Source: Vitrella brassicaformis
Taxonomy: Eukaryota; Sar; Vitrellaceae
DNA: 64,000 nucleotides
NCBI GenBank assembly: GCA_001179505.1
Contig: CDMY01000878.1
Coordinates: forward strand, 177,993 to 241,992
Direction of reading: 5' to 3'
The position numbers and the translations under genes were made by a program. Position 1 is the stretch's first letter. Each line of letters opens with the position of its first letter. The notes beneath the pieces are model-generated. The model was not told the origin of the DNA. It ran no database searches and saw only the letters and a list, made by a program, of their open reading frames with translations. Below are positions 32,311 through 42,669 of this stretch, one piece after another.

Positions 32311-32883
32311 AGAAGTGCGTCACTGTTGGCCTCCAGGAGAAGTGTTCCGGTTCATGGGCCCCGATATATGGCACATGCCTTCCGCCGTGCCACTCATCGC
32401 GACACTGTGCCCTTCACTTGGGTGGATCAATCAATCGGTATTGCCCGTTTTTGCGTGGTTCCTGGATGTACACAATGGTCTTTTGTAAGTGATGTGCCTG
32501 CTGGCGGGAGCGGCAAATAGCCGCAGCCAGGCGGTGTGTATGTGTTGCGGCGTGCTGGGGCATGCCCTCGTTTCACTGCTGCGTGATCCCACAACAGGCG
32601 AGGCAGCAGGATGGTAGGTAGAGCGTGTTGCGTGCGTCTATGAGTGTTTGTGTGAATCAGTGGATGACTGCACTGCATGTACTGTAACCACCGGACGTAC
32701 AGAGCATGAGCACTGCAGTGCAATTGATGACACACGAGAAGGCAGAGTCAAGCTCACCACACGCACACAGCAAAATGTATCGTTCATCAAACACAGACAG
32801 AAATTGCTGTCGACTGCATGCGCCGACCCCGTGACATATAGACATCACCTCCGTCGACATCCGGCGAGTCCACTACCAGGCTC
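32311..32883. other. No gene seen
   Basis: 570 bp between convergent ends. Open frames here lack consistent splice sites. It could hold missing 3' exons of the truncated F-box-like copy at 32884-33695, but none could be placed. Confidence 0.4.
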
Positions 32884-33695
32884 TCAGAGTGTGCCACACA
32901 AGGCCTCGACCGTCTTGACAGCCCACTCGGTCAGCGGAAGCAGAAAGACAGCCCTGGTCGCCTTGCTCAACCGCGGGAGCCACGTGGTGAGCTGCTTTTG
33001 TGTCTGTGGGGCGAGAGCGGTCGAGCCCTCGAAGTGGACCGTCTGGTGCCCTTTTGGGTTGACGGCGAGGGAGTGGAGGGAGGGGTGGGTGGGCGAGAGG
33101 CTGCCGATGATGGTCTGAGTGCCCAGCAGCGGGCTGAGCATGGTATAGATGAGCGTGTCGGGCAGCGCCAGCAGACGGGGAGGGGGCGGGGACTGAAGAC
33201 AAGAGAGCGGAAAAGAACACAGACGGGCATGTGAAGTTGACAGGCCACACATCACATGTGTCCATCGCACCTGATGGCGGAGAAAGGCCTCGATGTATTC
33301 CATCTTCTCCTCAGCCACTGTGATCTGGGCGTTTCTCTTGGCCAGTGAGTCCTCCCGGCAGATGGCATCCATGACACTGGAGCAGATGCGATGCTGGACA
33401 GTCACGTGCTGAGGATGCACACACGGACGCACACTGGGATGGCATGCATTTGTGCCTTCGTATTGCTTGCCGTCCCTCACGCTGCTCTCTTGTCAGCCGC
33501 TCTTCTCTGGCGAATGCATTCCAATGCCGCTCCAGCTGCAAGACACACACACGAAAACAAACACGGCATGGAGGCTGTCTTTCGTAAGCGTAACGGACCC
33601 ACCCGTTCGAGTACGTCGTCGATTCTCTGTGCTGTACGGCGATGGGCATCGGCCACCGAACGCAGGGCGCCCATGTCGGGCACGTCAACGGCCAT
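32884..33695 (-). CDS. F-box-like/LRR family member 1, short or truncated copy
   Basis: Likely exons are 33695-~33603 (start MAVDVPDMG), ~33540-33485, 33408-33271 and 33192-32884. The last exon aligns with exon 3 of the gene at 36376-38590: LIYTMLSPLLGTQTIIGSLS here against FLSPLLGTQYIIGTLS there, then shared LSKxxxAVxLxPxTE. That segment has an F-box-like spacing of hydrophobic residues. The protein stops where the relative continues into its LRR region, and the join between exons 2 and 3 does not keep phase. Upstream exons are charged coiled coil. Either a truncated, decaying copy or a gene whose 3' exons I could not find. Confidence 0.45.
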
Positions 33696-34270
33696 ATCGC
33701 GGCGTTTGTCACATGCTGCTGAACTGAGCTGCCGCCTGTGATCAGCCTGTGATGCAAAAACGGAATTTCGCTGCCCTAACTCCTCTCCAAAATGGCAGAA
33801 TGTGCGCTTTTCGTCCGATTCTTTCGGAAAATGGCGTGTGGAGAGTGCTCACAAAGTCTGGCAGACAAAATCGCAAAACGAATTTGCCAACTCTGAGAAA
33901 AACGATAATTCGATCCTCACTCGATCCGAAGAATTAGCTCGCATTCGTGAGAATGCGCTCTTCGAAACCCCGCCGCTGCTGCTGAGAAGCGTTGGCGTGT
34001 CAGGAACGCCTCGAGGGCAGCTCCCTTTGGCGGCTGGAGGCTTCTGTTGGGGAAATGGGTATGATGCTGGCTGCAGCCTTTAGAATTGGTTTCCCAACAC
34101 TTTCCAGCCGGCTACGAGGACGGACACATCCCCCTGTGTAGCGAGGCCTCTGTCACGCCCGAGCTGTTGTTGTGTTGTTCGGTACGCTCACGAGAAGATC
34201 AAGGAGTGCAGCAGTGAACGTAGCAGTGACCTATCGATGCATGTGTTCTCTCTCTGCGGATTAGTCATAT
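33696..34270. promoter_or_regulatory. 575-bp divergent upstream region
   Basis: Between the truncated F-box-like copy and ankyrin gene B. The part at 33745-33960 is AT-richer than flanking genes and has TTTCG/CGAAA words. No gene recognised. Confidence 0.35.
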
Positions 34271-35905
34271 ATGGCGAGCAGCAACGCAGTGCCAGCCAGC
34301 CAGGGCGGCCGCTCCGTCATTCTCGAGGGCATCGATATGACGCTGCCGACGGGCACCAACGGGCCGACCAAGCGCCTCGTGCAGCGCATCCTCCGCCGCA
34401 ACGTTACTGCTGCTGGTGTGGCGAACCTCACCAGCCGAGGCGCTGATGTGAACGTCGCCGTCACGCTCATCTACCGAGACGATGCTGTGGCGGTTCGTCT
34501 GAGCGCCCTCGCTCTCGCCATCGACACCAGCAGCTACTTCTCTCCACTGGCATGTCGGAGTGAGGGCGCATGCGTCATCCTGCCCCTCTGGCCGACGCGG
34601 CAGCATCAGGAGGACATCATCACGGCACTGCTGGCGGGAGAGGCCTACATCGACGGACACTACGGCCACAACTTGATGCCCGTCCAGATGGCCAAGCAAT
34701 CCCTCAACCTCACAGCGCTCAACGCACTCCTGACCAACAACGCCGAGGTCAGCAACCTTCCGACACCCATTCTCTTCACCGTCGACGGTCTTCTGCCCCA
34801 ATCCGAGGCCGAGGAGGAGGCTCTGACGGCGATTACTCACCGCTTGCTGCTGCACGACCCCTCCCTCGCCACCGAGACGGACGTCTTTGGCTTCACACCT
34901 TTGCACGACATGGCCAGCCTGCGGCTGTCTGAAGGGTTCATCAACGAGTACATGGACACGCTGGTGAACTTTGGCGCCGACGTAACAGCCGAAAACGGAC
35001 AGGAAAAGACGCCCCTGATGTCTGCAGCCGGTTCTGGCGCCTACTTGCCGCTGCTGTATCTCTGTCAGCGGCTCACTGCTGCTGACATCGACCACCAGAC
35101 TCACTTCACACACAGGACTGCTCTCAGCTTTGCTGCACGAGGGCTGCAGTGGGGTATCGAGAGTGGCGATCCTCCTGAAAAGCTGAACGACGACCACAAG
35201 AAATGCATCTGCACGTTGCTGCGATATGGCGCCAGCATCGGCCTGCTGCCCACTGATACCCCAGATAGGCTCCAGCAGTCGTTGGTGCTGGAGCAGTACG
35301 AGGCCGTCCTCAACGAGCTGCCGTCCCACGTCATGGCCGCCATCAACGCCGCACTCGAGCCGCAACGGGACACAGCCGCCCGCATCGGCTGTCTGCTGCC
35401 CATGGCGCCACACCATGACGGTGCCTACCCCCACCCCTCCCCGTCCAGCCTCTCATTCGGGCCCCAGGAGGCCACAGCCATCGCATGGAAGATCGGCGCA
35501 TTCTCCCACGACCCTACAGCTGCCCGTGCCGCCATCGACGAGTACCTGGTCGCCGACTCTCAGCTCAAGCGCCGCGTGAGTGCTGCCGTCGACCACTTTG
35601 TCGAGCAGGCGGCGACCAAGACGGCGGGCAATGCGGAGGTGGTGGGCGCGATGGCCGATGTGGAGGGCGAGACGGTGCGGGTGCCGCTGCAGTGCTTCGC
35701 CATCAATGGGCAGCGCGCACACAGGCGGCTGGGAGTGCGTGAGGTGGTGCATCGGGCAAGGCTGGACGAGGCGGCCGCATACAGCCTGACGGGAGTGGTC
35801 AAGGGCTTCAACACCCACCTCGGTAATGACGATTGCAGTTTTCAGTGGGGGCAGCTGGGCCATGTCCACCAGTCTGGTCGCTTCGTGCAGCTAGCTATCA
35901 GCTGA
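34271..35905 (+). CDS. Ankyrin-repeat protein B
   Basis: Single uninterrupted exon encoding 544 aa. Ankyrin-like repeats occupy ~20-350, with recognisable units such as LTSRGADVNVA, DVFGFTPLHDMASLR, TLVNFGADVTAENGQ and KTPLMSAAGSGAYLP. The C-terminal ~170 residues (VEQAATKTAGNAEV..., ending FVQLAIS) form a separate region with no known domain. It is a paralog of ankyrin gene A at 10180-12717: same repeat order, and both carry LTAADI after the same repeat. Gene A has introns and a Lys-rich tail that B lacks. Ankyrin repeats bind proteins; the partner is unknown. Start is the first ATG after upstream stops. Confidence 0.8.
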   Translation: MASSNAVPASQGGRSVILEGIDMTLPTGTNGPTKRLVQRILRRNVTAAGVANLTSRGADVNVAVTLIYRDDAVAVRLSALALAIDTSSYFSPLACRSEGACVILPLWPTRQHQEDIITALLAGEAYIDGHYGHNLMPVQMAKQSLNLTALNALLTNNAEVSNLPTPILFTVDGLLPQSEAEEEALTAITHRLLLHDPSLATETDVFGFTPLHDMASLRLSEGFINEYMDTLVNFGADVTAENGQEKTPLMSAAGSGAYLPLLYLCQRLTAADIDHQTHFTHRTALSFAARGLQWGIESGDPPEKLNDDHKKCICTLLRYGASIGLLPTDTPDRLQQSLVLEQYEAVLNELPSHVMAAINAALEPQRDTAARIGCLLPMAPHHDGAYPHPSPSSLSFGPQEATAIAWKIGAFSHDPTAARAAIDEYLVADSQLKRRVSAAVDHFVEQAATKTAGNAEVVGAMADVEGETVRVPLQCFAINGQRAHRRLGVREVVHRARLDEAAAYSLTGVVKGFNTHLGNDDCSFQWGQLGHVHQSGRFVQLAIS

Positions 35906-36375
35906 CTGGGAGAAGGGTGGATGGATGGATGGATGGAGCCGTGTTAAGCCTCCTGTGTACTGTACGTGATTATGTCTTGTGTTGCATGGTGCGCTGCGTC
36001 GTGTGATGAACGGTTTTGCCTTGTGTGCATGTCCGTGAGTGAATCGATGGCTCCTGTTGACAGGAGCCTCAAGTGCCTGCATTGAACGTGCCTTCAATCC
36101 TGACCATAAATAGGATAAAGCTGTCCATACCAGCACACGCACATCACTGAAGAGCTCTCATTGGCACACCCATTCTTTCGCTCGACAGCAGTCTCGTGCG
36201 CACAAATGTGTGAAGCGATCAGCGCGTCAACCACTGATGAGTGAGGCATCGACCGCTCGCACACTCCCACACACAAGAGGCTTGCAAGAGAGGCCAGCAC
36301 GTGCAGGTCTTCGCCCACAATCAGGAAGACACATACAGCTGTTCCTGCTCTGCTGGCTACGCCGCCCTGTCCGTC
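35906..36375. other. No gene seen; convergent 3' region
   Basis: 470 bp between stops of ankyrin gene B and the next minus-strand gene. Contains a GGAT repeat (35920-35937). Confidence 0.5.
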
Positions 36376-38590
36376 TCACTGTCTGATCGGGAAGTAGTCA
36401 GTGATGCGCTTCTGAGACGGGATGGACACGCCCATCCGGCGCACCTCCATCCGACAGTGACAGTCTAATCTCGGCAACTCAACTAACTCAAACCCAAACT
36501 CACGCAGCAAGAGATGAAAAGGCAATCGGCGGCCGCCGGGTGTGCCGGGCCGACTCACCATGCCCTCTTGCATTGTGGCTACGATCATGTCGCCCCCTTC
36601 CTGCCCCTCCCATTTCCAATCATCCCCCGCCAGCTCGACAGTGATAACGAGCCTATCCAGGTGGGAAAACCGACGAATCGCCCGCATACACATAGATGCG
36701 ATTCTGTCACATGCCTCGATGAAGCTCTCTGCATGATCGCTTTCCTCCCAAAACATTGTCGTGGTGGCCTCACGAACTCTCTCAGCGATCGGCCTGTCCT
36801 GATGCTCTGTCTGATGCAGCAAAAAAGTGCGTGCCCAATCCTCATCCCCCATGTCTGTGTCGAATATGTCTAAGGCCGAACAGTTCAATGTCTCGAGCGT
36901 CGGGAGCTGCCCCAGCACCCTCTGCACGAGCGCATCGGACATGTCAGCAGACACATCTGCGTGTGTCACAGAGGGGAAAAGGCGAGCCACATTCGACAAC
37001 ACCACGTCAGGCAGTGGCAAAACGCCGGCATGGCCAGCATTAATCGTCAGCAGAAGAGTGCGTGTTCGCGAAAACACGAGTGATGGGATGAGGCCATGGA
37101 GTGCTTGATAGAACACCTCAGTGGCCCCGAGATGAGTGCTCATGGACACTTCGGTAGCCGCAGAAGCGAGGGTCTTGATGGTGTCCGCACAACTGCAGAG
37201 GACCTGGTCCGACACGCCCGATGAGTCGTACAGGGACTCCAGGCGGAACCTGAAATCGCTTCTGCTCCAATTCTCGATGGCGTTCGGGGCGAGGCAAGAC
37301 TTGCGGAAAGCATCCACTTCCTACTCGCCACACACACACACACACACACACAGAGGGAGAGAGAGCTGTGTCCTGATGAATGCGGGCAGGCTGTCGCCTT
37401 GTGAATGAAAATCTTACTTTGATGATTGGGGTCGACGGGGATGGGGGGCGCAGGGCGATGTCGACGTCCTCCAGCCTGAGGCCGCGCTGAGCCAGCTGCT
37501 GTGTGAATTCGTGGGTGAGGCGGAGATAAGGGCCTTTGAGCCGCAGTGTCTTCAGGGCGCTCAAGTCAGGCACAGATGTGGTTATCCGCAGAAGCTCCTG
37601 TAGCGGGCGCGTGTCGTAGGGGTACGGATAGCCCCAGCACCCATCATCGTCGTACTCGAGCGACCGCAGGGCTGGCGCCAATGAACGCCACCACACACCG
37701 AAACCGATCACGGGGGCCAGCAATCGGCAGTCGCGAACGCTCAGTGACACGAGCGACCTGCAAAGCCGTCCAATCAACAACACCACACACACGTGAAAAC
37801 CGCTGTGTTGTGTGGATCACTCGCTGGCCTTGTCGCCCACCTCAGTGCCCATCGCTTGCGTGGCGCCGCCAGCGCCCAGTCGCCGCCCACACGCGCCTCC
37901 TCCAGCACCGGGAACTCCACCAGAGACGCCCCTTGACGCACTGACAGCAGCGTGTGGCCCCGGTTTGGCGCCGAGTAGTCCATCTCGAGGTAGTTCAGCG
38001 TATGACGCCTGGCCTCCACCAGACGCCCCATGCTCTCTGTCACCGGGCAGAGCAGAACGGCGCTCTTGGTCTTGCTCAGTCGGGTGAGCCAGATGCTGAG
38101 CTGTCTGTCGGTGAGATGGATGGCCTTGGCGGTCTGGACGTGGAAGCAGAGGTGGGTGGCCGGCTCATCAGCGATGGTGTGAAAGGCCTTGCCGATGAGT
38201 GAGAGGGTGCCGATGATGTATTGGGTGCCCAGGAGGGGGCTGAGGAAGGTGGAGAAGGTGTCGGACGGGACAATCCACAGAAGAAGCGAACACCCTGACG
38301 ACTGCACAAGCGACGAAACGCACCACACACACAGACGGCCCGTGTGATTGGTTTTGCTTGTGCGTGGACAGCGAAGCAAATGGGTGGTGTGTGAGTCAAT
38401 GCACACCTGCTGCCCATGGTCCTGCAGTGGGGAGTCACCATTGTCATCGTTGACGAACTTCTCATTCACATCCTGCTCCTGCTCAGAAACAAAGCAAGAG
38501 AGTCTCGAGAAAACGCGAGTCACTCACTGTTTTCACCTCTCTTCCCTTTTGACTCACCTCCTGTTGACGTAAGGCTTGTTGCTTCACCAT
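36376..38590 (-). CDS. F-box-like/LRR family member 2
   Basis: Five exons (38590-38558, 38478-38407, 38301-37841, 37757-37418, 37320-36376) join in phase to 616 aa. After a short Gln/Glu-rich coiled start, residues ~37-80 (LLLWIVPSDTFSTFLSPLLG) have the F-box-like hydrophobic pattern shared with the genes at 32884 and 39122. LRR-like strands follow: LVSLSVRDCRLL, LRSLEYDDD, LKTLRLKGPYLRL, LERLxxLNCSAL-type segments. F-box/LRR proteins recruit substrates to SCF ubiquitin ligases, but no Skp1-binding signature strong enough to prove this was seen. Start at 38590 is a short exon and is the weakest point; the four downstream exons are firm. Confidence 0.65.
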
Positions 38591-39121
38591 TACCACAGCT
38601 CTCCAGACCACCGACTTGCTGGACACTTATCCATCAATGCCGCTGGATCTTCGCCTATTCTCGCCACACATGCAGTGGCCAGATCACTCCTGAGGCTTTG
38701 GAGCCGGGCATTGCGTCTTTTGCCCTTCGTCCTCTGGCGATCCCATTCTCTGAGCTCGCGGAGAAAAAAGGGAGGAAAAGAGAAAAGAGGAGGAAAAGAG
38801 AACCATGATGATGATTTGATGACGACTGAGCGAGAGGTGAGGTGGGAGGGCACAAAAATCATGGAAAATGATGATTTCTGTCACATGCAGCGCTGGGCTC
38901 TGCGGCCGCTGTGTGTTCAGGAGGTGGTGAGGAGGCCTACGGTAGCGTTGGTTGGCTGCCCGTGCAGTACTTGAGGGCAGACGTAGGCATCTGCGGCTGA
39001 GGGCCTCACTCACAGGTGGACAAACACAGAAGAATTCGAAACACCACCGGCCCGGGGTGACCATCCATGCGGATTGTTTGTGTGTCATGCAGACGAGGTC
39101 ATTGAGCCGTCGGCTGCAGCT
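38591..39121. promoter_or_regulatory. 530-bp divergent upstream region
   Basis: Between two divergent F-box-like/LRR paralogs. A purine-rich tract (GAAAAAAGGGAGGAAAAGAG, 38760-38800) stands out. An upstream non-coding exon for the plus-strand gene is possible (AG at 39085). Confidence 0.35.
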
Positions 39122-40114
39122 ATGCAGCAAGATGGCAACGACGGGGTTACCCATCCGGTACGTTACCATGAACCGCCTGCTGCCGCGCACATCTGTCTGG
39201 ATGGTGTGTGTATGTGTGTGTGTGTGTGTGTGTCCGTGCTGCAGGAAGCGACTCGCGATGAGTACCTCCGTCGGTGGAGACATGAGATGGATCGCATCAA
39301 AAAACTCGTCCAAACGCTAGAAGCGCAAGTGAGTGGGGTGAGGGAGGGGTGGTCCATGTGTGTGTGCTCCGTGTGTCGTCCATCCATGCTTGTTCCGTGT
39401 GTGATCCATGCGTCGTTGTTGTTGCAGGTAGCTGGCAACGATGCCTCGCTGACTGTGGGCGACCTGTCTGTGGTGGTGGGCCACGTGAGCCGTGATGGCG
39501 GCTGTCTCAAGGAGGCGGCCGACTATCTGAGCAACATACACAACACCAACTCACTGCAGGGCGGAGTGGCAGAGGTATGTGTGCATCACAGCTCACACAC
39601 ATTCCTACTCACCTGTATCTCTGTGTGTGTTGTCTGAGCAACAGGGTGGCGGTAGTGGTCGTGCGGATGATCTGGCCGTGGAGAAGACTCAGAAGACTTC
39701 TCATGCATCATCCATATCGGTGTGTACGTTGAAAACAGCCAGCCAGGCAAACCACCATCTGCCCTCTAATCTTCTCTTTGTGTGTGTGTGTGCAGGTAGC
39801 TGGTGTGTCGGATAGCAAGCGGGCGCGCGTGGAGGACCGATCGGGTCGTTGTCATGTGGCTGCAGCTGCAGCTGCTGCTGGTGGTAGTGACGATGGTACG
39901 CACTAGTCGACCCGACTGACACAGAAAGTGTGTGCATCAAACTCTCACGCATCGATTCACCCAACGCCGTCTGTCTGTCTGTCTGTCTCGCTGTTGTGTT
40001 TGCAGTTGATGTGCTGAGCCCCCAGCAAGACGACCAGGGACACGACCAAGAGCTGCAACATGCGAACGTCAGCCTCGACACAAATGAAGCGGCTCATTGG
40101 GGCACTCGCCACAT

Positions 40115-40150
<36 letters not shown>

Positions 40151-42334
40151 TGCGTGTGTCAGGTTGTGGGTGGGCCGTGTTTATGCGACCTGGAGGGCCC
40201 GCTGCTGTGTGAAATGGCCTCGTGGCTGACCACCATCGAGGCCATGTCCTCTGCCTCCTCAACAAGGGCATCAACAGCATAGCCGACTACACCGCCAACC
40301 ACCACCCGAGCAGCGCCCAAGACGGCAGCAGCAAGGCCTCGCCCTTCGGCATCTACCGCAACCTCACCATCGCTAAGGAGGAAGTCGCCATGTGGAGCAA
40401 CCTCGATCTGGCCACAAAAAAACGCCTGAAGGGCAAACTGGTGAGCGAGACCCACACCGTGCCGCGCACATCCGCCCACGACACTCAGACATGTGTGTGG
40501 ATCTGTCTGTCTGTCTGTCTGTCTGTTGGTCAGGGCAACGTCACGACAGCCCGCATCCCGGCATCTGCAGGACCATGCAAGGACTACAACTCGCGCCGTC
40601 GTTCCTTCATAGCGACATGTCTGGCGAAGGCCAAGGCATCCCTCAAACACCTTTACATCGACCGCGGTTTCGGGAACTTCAACTTTAGTCGCCGTTCGCC
40701 GTTGCGTGCGTCCCCTCCGGTGGCCTTCACGGCACTCACCAACCTGCACGTGGAATGCGACGAGTGGATCGGATACTTCGGGTGAGTCTGGCTGACCATG
40801 CACACATATTCATCTGTGTGTTGTTGATTTCTGCAGTGAAGCCATGTGGACCTTCCCTGCCCTCAAAGACTGCCGAGGTCTCCGCGTCGCTCTTGGTGCC
40901 CTCGGGGGCCTCACCCACATCATGAGCTCCTCCCCTCAGCTCATGACACTCACAGGCAACATCAGCTGTTTCGGCAGCCACCTCATCGCTGCCCTTGGCC
41001 AGTGCAGTCGCCTCACCACCATCCGTGGGCTGGCCGTCGACAAGTGTGCGTTGAGGGATGGTCATCTGGCTGAGCTGCAGAGGTCTCTGGACCCCCACTG
41101 GAGCAAACCGGACATGCAAGGTGAGTGACAGACGAAGTCCGTAGTGACATGCTTGATGCACTGATTGATGCCTTGTGTTTCTATCATCGATCCATCAGGA
41201 GTGGTCAAGACAATCGAGTTGGTGTACGAATGCCCCGTCGGCCACAACTTGGGCGACCTGACCCGCCCCCTGCCCGACTTTCTCGCGTGGGCCCGACAGG
41301 TCGGCGCCACGGTCGAGTGGCGGCTGAACCGCGGCAACTCCATGACGGTCGACTGCAGCAAGGAGCCGTCGACTGTCTTCCCTGCTGTGCGTGGCCCTGT
41401 AGCTGACGTGGTCAACCAACTCGCCAAACAAGCCGAGAGGGTAAGTGGGATAACGAATGGACAGACAAGGAACAAATCGCATGGTTCGTATGTATGGCTG
41501 CCTTCGTCTCAGGTGTGGCTGTGGTGTGGCGGCACGCCTCTGGACGAGTCGTGGAAGGACGTGCTCAACTTTCCCAACGTGCGGCAGCTGCACATTATCC
41601 AATGGATGGATGACATTGACGAGCAGAGCGTGCAGAGCGTGTCGGACAGCATTCCCCCATTCATGACGGCGGTCGACGAGGCCGGCAACAACGTGTGTTT
41701 TCCTGCAGTCGAGCACCTCGAGTCCAGGCTGGCGTATCTGTTTCACTTTTCCCAACCCCCTGAGGGCGCCTGGCATTTTCCTGCCGGCCCCAACAAACTT
41801 GGCACACTGCTAGGCAGCCTGCGCCACGTCAGATCAGTCGAGTTCAGCACCTCTGACCTCTGGGTCTTCTCTGAGTGCCTGCCTCTCCTGCCCACTGAGC
41901 GCCTAGATAAGCTCCGGCTCGATTTTGGCCATCACGTGCGTGCGTTGCCTGACACATACCCACCACACACACGCCCTGCCGTGGCATCGCTGTCGTTTGA
42001 TGGCATTGATGGGATTGGTCTCAGCAAAGATGAGGCCTTGTTGGTGACGAGTGTTGTGACCCACGTGCGACCGTCCAAAGCGCATCTGAGTCTGCCACTC
42101 GATCCCAGTGAGTGTCAGCTAGGCGAGGAGGGTGCGTCAGATGAGGAGCAGATAGCCCATGCAGAGAAGGAGCTGCGTGCATTGGCGTGTGAGTGCTTCG
42201 AGCGGGTCATGGCTTCGTACTCGCTTGAGAGCCTCACTGTCCAGTGCCAGGTGGAGGAGGAGGGGGAGGAAGAAGAGGAAAGCTTTCTGGGGTCCTGTGT
42301 ACTCACGCTGGACCTGGTAGCTAAGGGCCAATAG
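39122..42334 (+). CDS. F-box-like/LRR family member 3, one apparent frameshift
   Basis: Exons 39122-39157, 39245-39328, 39428-39574, 39645-39719, 39796-39895, 40006-40067, 40163-40440, 40534-40781, 40837-41120, 41199-41440, 41513-42334; ~792 aa. N-terminal charged coiled coil (EYLRRWRHEMDRIKKL), a Gly/Ala-rich linker, then the F-box-like unit split by a frame change: GPLLCEMASWLTTIEAM in one frame and CLLNKGINSIADYT in the next. Exon 7 has phase 0 at both ends but 278 nt, so one base is missing near 40235-40262. LRR-like segments follow (LTNLHVECDEW, LQLMTLTGNIS-like, VRSVEFSTSDLWVF, LDKLRLDFG). An acidic Glu run lies near the C-terminus. Paralog of the genes at 32884 and 36376. Confidence 0.65.
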
Positions 42335-42669
42335 GGAGGCGATGAGGGGGAGAGGACGGCCATTCATGACCGGCAGATAGACAGACACTTGCTTGTAGTG
42401 TATTCAACTTGCTGTCTCTGTGCTGTACGGATGGATGGATGGATGTCAATACAGACTGAGTGAGCGTCTGTCGCTTCATGTCCACCAACCGATTCAATTC
42501 AAGCACCGTACACGATGTCTCTAATTCCCATCCGGCCACGCACTATACAACCACACAAAGAGCTCACGCACACACCAGCGGCGCCGACCGACGGATGCAC
42601 ACATCCATACAGACAGGCTCTCATCCGTCCATCTGTCCGGCCATCCATCCATCCCTATCTGTCAGTCAG
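42335..42669. other. No gene seen; convergent 3' region
   Basis: 335 bp between two stops; GGAT (42430-42443) and CATC repeats only. Confidence 0.5.
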
